Origin: Paenibacillus sp. GP183
GTDB taxonomy: Bacteria; Bacillota; Bacilli; Paenibacillales; NBRC-103111
Assembly: GCF_900104695.1 (NCBI RefSeq)
Contig: NZ_FNSW01000001.1
Span: 1-64,000, forward strand
Length of the DNA: 64,000 nt
Direction of reading: 5' to 3'
Each line of letters opens with the position of its first letter. Positions within the stretch are counted from its first letter, which is position 1. Positions 1 to 8,001 of the stretch are shown in pieces. The notes under the pieces are model-generated. The model was not told the origin of the DNA and did no database searches. It was given only the letters and a program-made list of their open reading frames with translations. The translations under genes and the position numbers were made by a program.

Positions 1-187
1 GAAAATCGGCGCTGTAAAGATGTTTTTCATCGTTTCAGCGACCGATTATGGCCCAGCAAGCCTCATATTACCTCTGGAAGATTGTTTTTCAGTCTTCCAG
101 AATTCTGGAAAAAGAAAATCAGCACTGGAAGAATGTTTTTCATCTTTCCAGGGAAAAAAACTGACGCCTGTAAGTTACAGACGCCAG
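1..187 (+). repeat. Modular palindromic repeat element, copy 1 (cut by window edge)
   Basis: Three 27-bp hairpin modules lie at 12-38, 74-100 and 125-151. Each has two 11-base arms starting ctg and ending cag around a central ttttt, with 0-2 mismatches in the stem. Spacers are 35 and 24 bp. A second copy at 9948-10138 has the same modules with exactly the same spacers, in reverse orientation, so copy 1 probably loses its first module to the window edge. A further 27-bp near-palindrome of different sequence (ctgacgcctg...) sits at 161-187. No convincing ORF is present. This looks like a REP/MITE-like or structured-RNA element; its family is not recognised. Confidence 0.75.
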
Positions 188-345
188 CTTTAAGCCAAGG
201 ACAGCTATCACAATCACTATTTTTGTTTGTTACAGCGTATCTGCAGGGGCGGCATCTCGCATTTTTTTTCTTGTATCGACTAACCGTCAAATAATGACCA
301 AGAATTGAGGATTTGATGACTAAATCTATTTGTTTACAATTGAGA
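188..345. other. Non-coding stretch downstream of the amidohydrolase gene
   Basis: No gene or clear terminator was seen here. It lies between the repeat element and the 3' end of the leftward acetamidase gene, and contains only short T-rich runs (for example near 261-268). Confidence 0.4.
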
Positions 346-1341
346 TCAGTTCGTTTTTGCCCAGTAGGTATCTTTCAGGTTTTTAAAGAGACTCTTCGGA
401 ATCATGCCGTGTATCCCTTTAACACCGTCTACCATTTGGGTGACCTCAAAATCTACGGCAAGGCTAGATAAAGCATAGGCATCCATCGTTGACAGGTCCA
501 TTCTCGCAGTAAGAAAATCAATAGATTCTTCCACGGCGATTTGGGCGGCAATATTCAGATCAGTATCCAGACCCATGACGATATAATGAGACGGCGTTTC
601 CGCCATTGGCCATTTCAGTGATCTTCCCTTGTGTAAAATAAACTCAAAGATTCCGGTAAGTGAGGTTTCCAGACCGTTGATGTTGACTTCTCCGTCGCCT
701 TGAGCGCCATGGCCGTCCCCCGTAAAGAACAAACCGCCTTCAACCTGAACCGGCAGAAAAAGGGTGGAGCCTATCGTGAGCTCTTTCAAATCCAGGTTGC
801 CTCCGAAGCGGCCGGGAGGACCTGATGAGACTTGTTCAGTGGCAGCCAATCCCATGACACCCATAAAAGGAACAAGCGGGATATCAATGTTTTTGTTAAA
901 CATGGCTACATTTTTCTCCAAATCATAAGGAATTACCTTCGTGTAAGTAATCTCGGTTATGTCAGGTAAAGCTCCGACACCGGGTCTTGCTCTATTAACG
1001 GCATAAGGATCCCTAAACTGTAAATCCAAAACTCTTATCTCCAGCATATCACCGGGTACTGCGTCTTCGATATAGACAGGCCCGGTAAGAACATGCCCCA
1101 TCTCCTCCACTTTGGTTACAATGTCTAAAATCTCTTTAACAGAATCGGAGAAGGGAATACCATTCTCATTGAAAAATCCCTCAGGATCTTCTTTTGGCAC
1201 TCCGGCACCGGTGACGGTATCGATTTGAACGGTTTCCCCAGATTTAATATATAGTTTAGGCTTCACAAATGGAGAAAGATAACCCCTGACGACGGTTTCA
1301 GGCGTTGATCGCAAAATATGGTCGACTCCGTTCTTTAACAT
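346..1341 (-). CDS. Acetamidase/formamidase family amidohydrolase
   Basis: A 331-residue protein of the FmdA/AmdA family, cytoplasmic zinc-dependent enzymes that hydrolyse formamide or short-chain amides to ammonia and the acid. Family motifs are visible: a GPVYIEDAVPGD stretch near residues 87-98, a GPPGRFGGNLDLKEL block at about 174-188 and GDGHGAQGDGEV at about 208-219. The start at 1341 is chosen because a GAGGAGC ribosome binding site lies about 8 bases upstream; an in-frame ATG six codons earlier (1359) has none. It reads leftward from behind a terminator that separates it from the small gene upstream, so it is probably monocistronic. Substrate (formamide, acetamide or another amide) cannot be told from sequence. 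Confidence 0.88.
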   Translation of the reverse strand: MLKNGVDHILRSTPETVVRGYLSPFVKPKLYIKSGETVQIDTVTGAGVPKEDPEGFFNENGIPFSDSVKEILDIVTKVEEMGHVLTGPVYIEDAVPGDMLEIRVLDLQFRDPYAVNRARPGVGALPDITEITYTKVIPYDLEKNVAMFNKNIDIPLVPFMGVMGLAATEQVSSGPPGRFGGNLDLKELTIGSTLFLPVQVEGGLFFTGDGHGAQGDGEVNINGLETSLTGIFEFILHKGRSLKWPMAETPSHYIVMGLDTDLNIAAQIAVEESIDFLTARMDLSTMDAYALSSLAVDFEVTQMVDGVKGIHGMIPKSLFKNLKDTYWAKTN

Positions 1342-1445
1342 GGTACGCACGCTCCTCATATGTTAGTTTATCTCACAAAACAATCATATTTTTTTTGTGT
1401 AATTGTGTCAACAGAATTAATTGTGTTATGCAAGCTAACATAAAC

Positions 1446-1490
1446 AAAAAGACCCAAAATTCCATTTTCATGGAATCAGGGGCCTTTTTA
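1446..1490 (-). terminator. Rho-independent terminator after the small gene
   Basis: An 18-base imperfect stem (aaaagaccca... pairing with ...ggggcctttt) around a ttttca loop, flanked by A and T runs. It ends the small leftward gene at 1502-1681 and insulates the acetamidase. Confidence 0.7.
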
Positions 1491-1501
1491 GTTATCTCAT
1501 A

Positions 1502-1681
1502 TCAAGCTTTTATATCGAGATTTACTCCTACGCCTGTACTGTGAGCAACAGCTTTCTTTTGCAGCTCGACAGCTCTTTCAGAAGCACTTTCATTTGCTTC
1601 TTCCGATGAAGATCCTTGAACTTTAGACATCTGCTGAAGCTGTTGTAAATGTTGCCCGGCTTGTACGCTTGATATTTGCAT
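1502..1681 (-). CDS. Small hypothetical protein, Gln/Ser-rich (59 aa)
   Basis: An ATG ORF of 59 codons preceded by a good AGGGGTG ribosome binding site 7 bases upstream and followed directly by a terminator, which together make it a credible gene. The product begins MQISSVQAGQ, has a Gln-rich N-terminal helix-like stretch, an acidic Ser/Glu middle and a basic-then-hydrophobic tail. There is no signal peptide, membrane segment or Cys motif. I do not recognise the family; its size and composition recall small YjfB-type proteins of Bacillota but the resemblance is weak. Confidence 0.55.
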   Translation of the reverse strand: MQISSVQAGQHLQQLQQMSKVQGSSSEEANESASERAVELQKKAVAHSTGVGVNLDIKA

Positions 1682-1836
1682 TCTTTCACCCCTTTCCTCT
1701 AGGGTTCGTTAGCAGTATCTAGTTGTTATTTGCACATTAGCAGACATAAATGAGAATTTGATGTGAAATTTGTGGAAATATTATGAAGGATGTGGAATCG
1801 AAGAATTTTGGAAATATCATATTGATATACAGCATT

Positions 1837-1865
1837 TTAACGGGGAATGGAACTAGTGTTATAAT
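1837..1865 (+). promoter_or_regulatory. Sigma-A promoter for the hydrolase leader transcript
   Basis: A perfect -10 TATAAT at 1860-1865 with a TTAACG -35 at 1837-1842, spacing 17. Transcription would start near 1872, giving about 240 nt of leader RNA before the hydrolase. Confidence 0.6.
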
Positions 1866-1910
1866 AAGTACGGGTTTAAAACCTTAATTTATTTTATAGG
1901 AGAACTCATT

Positions 1911-1940
1911 ATGATCATCCAATTCATACGTTTACGGTAA
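1911..1940 (+). CDS. Leader peptide MIIQFIRLR, RLR class (putative macrolide-sensing uORF)
   Basis: Nine codons, ATG to TAA, with a strong TAGGAG ribosome binding site 8 bases upstream and a promoter 46 bases upstream. The peptide ends Arg-Leu-Arg just before the stop. An R-x-R (+x+) motif is where macrolide-bound ribosomes stall, and RLR is a recognised class of erm leader peptide (ErmDL). Downstream lie a stem-loop with a T7 run (2012-2049) and an 8-bp inverted repeat (2052-2078), and the ATGATCAT at 1911-1918 is self-complementary to the same octamer at 2087-2094 just before the hydrolase ribosome binding site. Seen: the ORF and signals. Inferred: drug-induced stalling controls the hydrolase gene. 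Confidence 0.6.
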   Translation: MIIQFIRLR

Positions 1941-2011
1941 TGTGTGGTACGGATCAATCAACTCAGTCCATTTTTTGAGAAATGGCTTGGGTTTATTTGA
2001 CTGTACATTTT

Positions 2012-2049
2012 TTCATTCACCGATTACGAATGAATGGGGTGCTTTTTTT
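2012..2049 (+). promoter_or_regulatory. Possible transcription attenuator in the hydrolase leader
   Basis: A 7-bp stem (TTCATTC 2012-2018 / GAATGAA 2028-2034) followed after a GC-rich gap by seven T at 2043-2049. The stem is weak and does not abut the T run, so a folded leader should be computed before calling it a terminator. Bases 1938-1947 near the leader stop could pair imperfectly with 2017-2026, which would compete with this stem. Confidence 0.35.
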
Positions 2050-2111
2050 GTGTCCAAACACAGAAAAACCTTGTTTGGAAAAAAACATGATCATGAAGGG
2101 ATGAATTAACC

Positions 2112-2960
2112 ATGAACGAAAAGATAATTAAGATCAATGAGATTCATATATGCACAGAGAGTTTCGGTAATCCTGCTGATCCAGCCCTTTTATTAATTAT
2201 GGGAGCCACTGCATCTATGATTTGGTGGGAGGATGAATTTTGTCAACGTCTGGCTGATAGAGGGAGATACGTCATTCGATATGATAATCGTGATGTGGGT
2301 CGCTCTGTGACGTATACTCCTGGGGACCCCAAATATACTTTTGAGAATATGGCTGATGATGCTGTTCATGTACTTGACGCATACGGTATTGGGAAGGCCC
2401 ATTTTGCTGGAATGTCTATGGGAGGGATGCTTACTCAAATAATCGCTCTAAGGCATGCCCAGAGGGTTCTCTCGGTAACGCTCATATCGACGTCAAATTT
2501 TGCTCCAGATCTTCCACCGATGGATGAAAAAGTTATGAGCTATTTTACCAATACCGGAACCATAGACTGGACGAATGAACAACAGGTAATCTCATTTACG
2601 GTGGGGAAATGGAAAATTCTATCGGGCTCAAAGTATCCATTTGATGAGAAAAGTATAACTCGTTTGGCGTCAGAAGAAGCAAGAAGAGCCATTAATTTGG
2701 CCAGTATGAATAATCATGGACTTGTAACGGGCGGCGAGTCTTATTTGGAAAGGACCAAAGAAATCAATGTTCCGGCATTGGTTATCCATGGCACAGAAGA
2801 TCCGATTATCCCATATGAACATGGGGCGAATTTAGCCAAGGTAATTCCGGATGCAGAATTACTTACATTAGAAGGTACAGGACATGAACTTCCTTATTGC
2901 GACTGGGATCCTGTCATCAATGCTATTTTAAACCATACTTCAGCAGTTAAGCCGCAATAA
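2112..2960 (+). CDS. Alpha/beta hydrolase, possible macrolide esterase-like
   Basis: A 282-residue single-domain alpha/beta hydrolase, probably cytoplasmic. The nucleophile elbow GMSMGG places Ser102; Asp230 (HGTEDP) and His258 (GTGHEL) complete the triad. The N-terminal oxyanion region reads GATASMIWWEDEF, and an RYDNRDVGRS stretch follows strand 4, a pattern shared with EstT-like serine macrolide esterases and with other close hydrolases. A GAAGGG ribosome binding site lies 12 bases before the ATG. The leader with an RLR peptide is what favours an antibiotic-related role; otherwise it would be called a generic hydrolase. A rho-independent terminator follows, so the gene is monocistronic. 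Confidence 0.85.
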   Translation: MNEKIIKINEIHICTESFGNPADPALLLIMGATASMIWWEDEFCQRLADRGRYVIRYDNRDVGRSVTYTPGDPKYTFENMADDAVHVLDAYGIGKAHFAGMSMGGMLTQIIALRHAQRVLSVTLISTSNFAPDLPPMDEKVMSYFTNTGTIDWTNEQQVISFTVGKWKILSGSKYPFDEKSITRLASEEARRAINLASMNNHGLVTGGESYLERTKEINVPALVIHGTEDPIIPYEHGANLAKVIPDAELLTLEGTGHELPYCDWDPVINAILNHTSAVKPQ

Positions 2961-2969
2961 AAATTGAAA

Positions 2970-3008
2970 GGGAGACCGAGGCGTGACAGGCTCGGGGCTC
3001 CCTTTTTT
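2970..3008 (+). terminator. Rho-independent terminator after the hydrolase
   Basis: GC-rich stem GGGAG-CCGAG pairing with CTCGG-CTCCC, followed by seven T. Confidence 0.9.
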
Positions 3009-3046
3009 TCTATCGTCATATAGGACAACGCAGTAGTATATTCTTG

Positions 3047-3075
3047 TTGCTGCACTTTCTGGGTGGTGGTACAAT
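3047..3075 (+). promoter_or_regulatory. Sigma-A promoter for the AEC transporter
   Basis: TTGCTG (3047-3052) and TACAAT (3070-3075) with 17-bp spacing, 38 bases before the start codon. Confidence 0.6.
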
Positions 3076-3113
3076 GAATAGGTTTGCATCTCACATAGAT
3101 TGAAGGAATCATC

Positions 3114-4034
3114 ATGAGCTACTTTCTCTTTATTCTCATCAATAATATCGTTCCCATCAGTGTGTTAATCGCGATCGGCTTTGCTGTATACAGGGCCTTC
3201 CGCATTGACATCAAAACGTTGTCGAAGCTCAACTTCTATGTATTTTCCCCTGTTCTTGTGTTCGTAAAGCTCTATGAATCCGAAATGACGATGGATACTC
3301 TAGGGCAGGTGCTGCTCTTTTTTGTCATATTCTACGCGCTGCTTTGCCTAACTGTCGAAGCGGTTATCCGATACCGCAAGTACAAAGGCGGGATGCGCAG
3401 CGCAATGCGCAACAGCGTTATTTTTTATAATAGCGCGAACTATGCTATTCCGTTGAATCAGACTGTATTCGCTGGGAATCCCCACACGCTGTCCATCCAA
3501 ATTATTATTATGCTCTTCCAATCCTTGATTCCGAACACCTTTGGTGTTTACTCAGTGAACGCGCATAAAGTGCATTGGAAGGACAGCTTGAAAATTGTAT
3601 TCATGATGCCAGCCATCTATGCGATCCCGATTGCGGTGCTTATGCACACTTTCCACGTTCCAATACCTGCTTCTTTAAATATTCCGCTTCAATATATTGC
3701 GAATGCTTTCATGGCTACGGCGTTAATCACACTCGGAGTTCAGTTGGGAGCCCTGAATTGGGGCTTCCGTTTTTCCGATGTGCTCATATCTAATTTCCTT
3801 CGTCTGCTTATAGGACCAGTCCTTGGTTTGTTGGTCGTATCGATGCTTGGAATTGGGGGAATGACAGCCAAGGCGTTGATTCTGTCATGCGCGGTTCCTA
3901 CATCGTTAATCAGTGTTTTGCTAGCCGTCGAATATGACAATGAGGTTGATTTCTCATCGCAGGCCGTCTTTTTCTCCACAGTATGCAGTATAATCACGGT
4001 TCCCTTGACGATTTACTTCATTCAATTCTATTAA
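3114..4034 (+). CDS. AEC family transporter
   Basis: A 306-residue polytopic membrane protein with about ten hydrophobic segments, typical of the bacterial auxin efflux carrier (AEC) family, whose bacterial members mostly move organic acids such as malate or malonate. The hallmark is two repeats of five helices with conserved Asn and Pro positions; an NSANYAIPLNQ stretch and a closing AVPTSLISVLLAVEYD stretch are visible. AAGGA lies 8 bases before the ATG, and a sigma-A promoter sits just upstream. Its 3' end overlaps by 4 bp that of the convergent LysR gene. The family name does not imply auxin transport here. Confidence 0.85.
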   Translation: MSYFLFILINNIVPISVLIAIGFAVYRAFRIDIKTLSKLNFYVFSPVLVFVKLYESEMTMDTLGQVLLFFVIFYALLCLTVEAVIRYRKYKGGMRSAMRNSVIFYNSANYAIPLNQTVFAGNPHTLSIQIIIMLFQSLIPNTFGVYSVNAHKVHWKDSLKIVFMMPAIYAIPIAVLMHTFHVPIPASLNIPLQYIANAFMATALITLGVQLGALNWGFRFSDVLISNFLRLLIGPVLGLLVVSMLGIGGMTAKALILSCAVPTSLISVLLAVEYDNEVDFSSQAVFFSTVCSIITVPLTIYFIQFY

Positions 4035-4921
4035 GATTTAATGATTGCAGTCATTGAAATAAATCGTTTAAATTCCCGCATGGCATAGGATTGATATTTA
4101 GCTTTGTGCCAGATGATGATCAGATTCCAGGGGATTGTTGGGTTTGTTAAACGTATCGTTTTCACCGACGGATTGTTGATTTTGCCGGAAATGGCCTGGG
4201 GCAGGATGGAAATGCCTGTATTGGCCGCAACCATTTCCGCAAGCAGATCCCAATGGGCGCTTTCATAGGTGACTCGCGGTTCAAAACCGACTTTGCTGCA
4301 AGCCTGCATAATATGCTTCCGAACGGCAAAGCCGTCAGGAAACAAAATAAACGGCTCCTTGCTTAATTCCATCAGAGCAACAGAAGGCTTTCCCGCTAAA
4401 GGGTGGGATTCATGGAGAATGAGGGCTAGCTCCTCGTTCAAATAGGGCAAGATTTCAAAATTGGCATTGTCTACAGGCGCAACAACGACACCGAGGTCGA
4501 GTTTTCCTTCCAGAATACGGCTCTCCACTTTTTTGGCGCCTTCTTCTACGATGTGAAAATCGATTCGCGGGTATTCCTTTTGGAATTTGGCGACAACGCT
4601 TGGGAAAAAGATGGTCCCGATCACCGGTGGTAAGCCGATCCGGATGGATCCGGTTCGGAGGTTGGACACATCGTTAAGTGAAGTGTAAAGGTCTTGAACC
4701 GACTGGTTGATCACCTGGATCTGCTGAATCGCGGCCATGCCGGCATCCGTTAATTTAACGTACTTGCCGGATCGATCAAATAAAATAACGCCTAGCTCAT
4801 CTTCAAGGTGCTTCACCATTTTACTGAGTGTTGGCTGGGTTAGATGTAAGGATTCGGCTGCTTTAGTGAAATTGAGCTGTTTTGCAATCTCAAGTAAATA
4901 GGATAACTGTTTTAAATCCAT
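4031..4921 (-). CDS. LysR family transcriptional regulator (divergent from the 3-hydroxybutyrate operon)
   Basis: A LysR-type regulator of 296 residues from the chosen start, the usual family length. The N-terminal winged helix (MDLKQLSYLLEIAKQ..., with TQPTLSKMVKHLE as recognition helix) is followed by a periplasmic-binding-like effector domain. The ATG at 4921 has GGAG 9 bases upstream and gives the canonical LysR N-terminus; an in-frame upstream ATG at 5017 would add 32 residues and has no ribosome binding site. It is divergent from the 3-hydroxybutyrate operon, the standard arrangement for a LysR activator of a neighbouring catabolic operon; the effector is unknown. Confidence 0.88.
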   Translation of the reverse strand: MDLKQLSYLLEIAKQLNFTKAAESLHLTQPTLSKMVKHLEDELGVILFDRSGKYVKLTDAGMAAIQQIQVINQSVQDLYTSLNDVSNLRTGSIRIGLPPVIGTIFFPSVVAKFQKEYPRIDFHIVEEGAKKVESRILEGKLDLGVVVAPVDNANFEILPYLNEELALILHESHPLAGKPSVALMELSKEPFILFPDGFAVRKHIMQACSKVGFEPRVTYESAHWDLLAEMVAANTGISILPQAISGKINNPSVKTIRLTNPTIPWNLIIIWHKAKYQSYAMREFKRFISMTAIIKS

Positions 4922-4961
4922 GGGGCCACACTCCGACCTATAGACAATTTTCATGGTAAAC

Positions 4962-4976
4962 ATTCTACTAATGAAT
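4962..4976. promoter_or_regulatory. LysR-box-like dyad
   Basis: ATTC-N7-GAAT, which fits the T-N11-A pattern of LysR binding sites, in the 134-bp region between the divergent LysR gene and the GntP permease gene. Confidence 0.35.
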
Positions 4977-5016
4977 TTTACCTCTTGGATATCCGGTTGT
5001 AAAATGAAATCAAACA

Positions 5017-5030
5017 TGTAAGCGTTTTAA
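5017..5030 (+). promoter_or_regulatory. cre-like site (CcpA catabolite repression)
   Basis: TGTAAGCGTTTTAA matches 13 of 14 positions of the degenerate cre consensus TGWAARCGYTWNCW, failing at the C of position 13. It lies 25 bases before the permease start, where CcpA binding would repress the operon when sugars are present. Confidence 0.5.
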
Positions 5031-5055
5031 TTCATTGAGAAGAGAGGGAAAGCAT

Positions 5056-6441
5056 GTGGTAACCATCCAAGTGTTGGCCATTGTTTTGGCTTTAGGATTG
5101 CTGATGTATTTTGCTTACCGAGGGTATCCAGTCATCGTGTTCGCTCCTATTTTTACACTGCTGGCTGTGGTCATTTCTGGATTGGCTTTGATGCCAAGCT
5201 TCACGGAAGTATATATGGTCAATGCAGCGAATTATGTAAAGAATTTTTTCCCGATTTTCTTATTAGGCGCAATTTTCGGAAAAATCATGGAATTGAATGG
5301 GGCTGCTGCTTCCATCGCCCAAACCATTGTAAAAGCACTCGGCTCCAAACATGCCATTCTATCAGTTGTTCTTGCTTGTGCCATACTGACTTACGGAGGC
5401 GTTTCACTATTCGTGGTGGCGTTTGCCGTTTATCCATTTGCAGTTGCTATCTTTCGTGAAGCCAACATACCGAAAAGGCTCATTCCCGGAACGATTGCTC
5501 TCGGCGCCTTTACCTTCACGATGGATGCATTTCCAGGTACTCCGCAAATTCAAAATATCATTCCAACCACTTACTTCGGCACCGATGCTTACGCGGCGCC
5601 TGTAGTCGGCATCATTTGCTCCGTCATCGTGTTTTTGGGCGGTATGTTCTGGTTGGAACGCCGCCGTAAGCAAGCTGCAGCAGCGGAGGAAGGTTATGGG
5701 GAAGGTCACAAGAACGAACCGGAAGTGCTGGACAATCAAAGGTATCCAAGCATCTGGATTGCCATCATTCCCCTTGTTTTGGTTCTGGTTTTCAACTATT
5801 TACTGAGCAGAAGCGCAATAAGCGTTAACGGCTGGTACAGTGAAGCTCTTTTGAAAACGTTCAATATTGCCAGTGTAAAAACAGTTGCTTCTTCTTGGGC
5901 CTTGATAATCGCCTTATGCATAGGAGTATTGGCGGCGATACTGATTAATGTTCGCCAAGTCGGCAATAAGCTGGCAGCCGGATTAACTGCTGCGGCTATG
6001 GGAGCCCTGCTGGCGATTTTTAATACGGCATCTGAAGTAGGCTTCGGTAACGTTGTAAAAACACTTCCCGGCTTCAAGGCGATTCAGCATTGGATCTTAA
6101 ACATCAGCTCGCAGCCGTTAATTTCGGAAGCGGTGTCCGTCAACATCCTTGCCGGTGTAACGGGTTCGGCCTCGGGAGGTTTGTCCATTGCGCTTGAGGT
6201 TATGGGTAAACAATATTTAACGATGGCCCAAGCGGCAGGTATCCCTCCGGAGCTATTACACAGAATCGCTTCTATGGCATCCGGCGGTATGGATACATTG
6301 CCTCATAATGGCGCTGTCATTACTCTTCTGGCGATTACTGGACTGACGCACCGCCAAGCCTACAAAGATATTTTTGCGATTACCGTTGTAAAAACTCTTA
6401 TTGTCCTATTGGCAGCGATGATCTTGTCGTTATTTTACTAA
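5056..6441 (+). CDS. GntP family permease, probable 3-hydroxybutyrate uptake
   Basis: A 461-residue inner-membrane permease with 10-12 hydrophobic segments, a GntP/gluconate:H+ symporter relative. It is the first gene of an operon with 3-hydroxybutyrate dehydrogenase, CoA-transferase subunits and thiolase; B. subtilis has the same kind of GntP permease (YxjC) next to scoA-scoB and a dehydrogenase. Import of 3-hydroxybutyrate or acetoacetate is therefore the best guess. A GTG at 5056 is preferred because GAGGG lies 7 bases upstream; a TTG seven codons earlier has no site. The central hydrophilic loop, rich in Glu and Lys, falls near residues 208-235. Sites upstream suggest LysR control and CcpA repression. 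Confidence 0.85.
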   Translation: MVTIQVLAIVLALGLLMYFAYRGYPVIVFAPIFTLLAVVISGLALMPSFTEVYMVNAANYVKNFFPIFLLGAIFGKIMELNGAAASIAQTIVKALGSKHAILSVVLACAILTYGGVSLFVVAFAVYPFAVAIFREANIPKRLIPGTIALGAFTFTMDAFPGTPQIQNIIPTTYFGTDAYAAPVVGIICSVIVFLGGMFWLERRRKQAAAAEEGYGEGHKNEPEVLDNQRYPSIWIAIIPLVLVLVFNYLLSRSAISVNGWYSEALLKTFNIASVKTVASSWALIIALCIGVLAAILINVRQVGNKLAAGLTAAAMGALLAIFNTASEVGFGNVVKTLPGFKAIQHWILNISSQPLISEAVSVNILAGVTGSASGGLSIALEVMGKQYLTMAQAAGIPPELLHRIASMASGGMDTLPHNGAVITLLAITGLTHRQAYKDIFAITVVKTLIVLLAAMILSLFY

Positions 6442-6464
6442 AAAAACTTCAGGAGGGATTTCAC

Positions 6465-7250
6465 ATGGCAGGTTTTTTGGAAGGTAGAACGGCATTCATT
6501 ACGGGTGCGGCCAGCGGAATCGGTCTTGAAATTGCCCGCACTTACGCAAGAGAAGGAGCCAAAGTGGTCATATCCGATATAAATGGGGAAAAGGCTGGTT
6601 TGGCTGCGGAGGATCTGAGGCAGGCGGGCTTCGAGTCTGTCGGGTTTAGCTGCGATGTCACACAGGAAGAGCAATACGCAGAGGCCATCCTTAAAACGGA
6701 ACAGACTTACGGAAGATTGGATATTCTCGTAAATAATGCGGGCCTGCAGCACGTTTCGCCGATTGAGGATTTTCCGGTGGATAAGTTTGAGTTTATGCTT
6801 AAAGTGATGCTGACCGGCGCTTTTATCGGCATTAAGTATGCTTTCCCCATCATGAAACGCCAAAATTATGGACGTATTATCAACATGGCATCGATCAATG
6901 GAGTCATCGGGTTTGCCGGGAAAGCTGCATACAACAGCGCGAAGCATGGTTTAATCGGCTTGACTAAGGTTGCGGCTTTGGAGGGGGCAGCTCACGGTAT
7001 TACCGTGAATGCCCTTTGTCCGGGCTATGCGGATACGCCATTGGTGAGAGGTCAACTCGAGGATTTGTCCAGAACGCGTAATGTTCCTTTTGATAAAGTG
7101 CTGGAAGAGGTGATTTATCCGCTTGTGCCGCAAAAAAGGCTTTTGCCTGTGGAAGAAATCGCTGATTTTGCCATGCTGATTGCCAGCGACAAAATGAAGG
7201 GTGTAACGGGTGCATCCCTGATCATAGACGGAGGCTATACGGCGCAATAA
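6465..7250 (+). CDS. 3-hydroxybutyrate dehydrogenase (SDR family)
   Basis: A 261-residue short-chain dehydrogenase that would oxidise D-3-hydroxybutyrate to acetoacetate with NAD+ in the cytoplasm. The Rossmann motif TGAASGIG is at 13-20, NNAG at 90-93, and the catalytic Ser143, Tyr156 and Lys160 (YNSAK) are in place. Gln95, Lys153 and Gln197 sit where known D-3-hydroxybutyrate dehydrogenases bind the substrate; the usual active-site His is Asn145 here. AGGAGGG lies 8 bases upstream and the gene follows the permease by 23 bp. Operon partners (ScoA, ScoB, thiolase) strongly support this substrate over a generic SDR call. Confidence 0.88.
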   Translation: MAGFLEGRTAFITGAASGIGLEIARTYAREGAKVVISDINGEKAGLAAEDLRQAGFESVGFSCDVTQEEQYAEAILKTEQTYGRLDILVNNAGLQHVSPIEDFPVDKFEFMLKVMLTGAFIGIKYAFPIMKRQNYGRIINMASINGVIGFAGKAAYNSAKHGLIGLTKVAALEGAAHGITVNALCPGYADTPLVRGQLEDLSRTRNVPFDKVLEEVIYPLVPQKRLLPVEEIADFAMLIASDKMKGVTGASLIIDGGYTAQ

Positions 7251-7287
7251 ATAGATATAGAAGAATAAACAGGAGGAGAGGAAGAGC

Positions 7288-8001
7288 ATGAACAAACTTT
7301 ATTCTTCAATTACAGAAGCCATACAGGACATTCACAGCGGATCTACTCTGATTGTCGGAGGATTCGGGCTGTGCGGTATTCCGGAAAATTTAATAGCTGG
7401 TCTTAAAGAAAAGAGCATTTCAGGCTTGACCGTGGTCAGCAACAATTGCGGTGTCGATGATTGGGGGCTCGGGCTGCTGCTGGCCAATAAGCAAATCAAG
7501 AAAATGATTTCTTCCTATGTGGGCGAAAACAAAACGTTTGAGAAGCAATTTTTAAGCGGAGAGCTTGAAGTGGAGCTGGTTCCACAAGGCACGCTGGCGG
7601 AACGGATTCGTGCCGGAGGTGCTGGAATACCAGGTTTTTATACCGCTGCCGGTGTGGGTACTTTAGTTGCAGAAGGCAAAGAACATAAAATATTTGATGG
7701 ACGCACATATATTTTGGAGCATGGTATTGTCGGGGATTTTGCCTTAGTGAAGGCGTGGAGGGCCGATCCGTTTGGCAATCTGGTCTTCCGCAAAACGTCG
7801 CGAAATTTCAACCCGATAGCAGCAACCGCAGGGAAAGTGACCATCGTGGAGGCAGAGGAAATCGTGCAGGCGGGAGAGCTAAGTCCGGATGAAATTCATA
7901 CGCCTGGAATTTATGTACAACGGGTCGTGAAATGCGCAAGCATCCAAAAACGGATCGAGCGCCTCACGGTTCGAAGTGTTTCAGGAGGGATCACACTATG
8001 A
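7288..8001 (+). CDS. scoA: 3-oxoacid CoA-transferase subunit A
   Basis: A 237-residue alpha subunit of succinyl-CoA:3-ketoacid CoA-transferase, which activates acetoacetate to acetoacetyl-CoA using succinyl-CoA. The [12 protein letters not shown] glycine-rich motif is at about 24-35 and a [15 protein letters not shown] stretch follows near residue 111-125, both diagnostic. AGGAGG precedes the ATG. Its stop codon overlaps the scoB start as ATGA, indicating translational coupling for equal subunit amounts. Confidence 0.92.
   Translation: MNKLYSSITEAIQDIHSGSTLIVGGFGLCGIPENLIAGLKEKSISGLTVVSNNCGVDDWGLGLLLANKQIKKMISSYVGENKTFEKQFLSGELEVELVPQGTLAERIRAGGAGIPGFYTAAGVGTLVAEGKEHKIFDGRTYILEHGIVGDFALVKAWRADPFGNLVFRKTSRNFNPIAATAGKVTIVEAEEIVQAGELSPDEIHTPGIYVQRVVKCASIQKRIERLTVRSVSGGITL

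Noticed and set aside
1-187. Palindromic modules as a CRISPR array
   Set aside because: Spacers are conserved between the two copies rather than unique, the repeats are hairpins with variable stems, and no cas gene is present.
63-294. Overlapping ORFs of about 70 codons on both strands over repeat copy 1
   Set aside because: They only reflect the hairpin modules; no ribosome binding site or protein-like composition.
3114-4034. Reading the AEC transporter as an auxin exporter linked to the AMI1-like amidase
   Set aside because: The family name is historic; bacterial AEC proteins mostly carry organic acids, and the two genes are 12 kb apart in separate operons.
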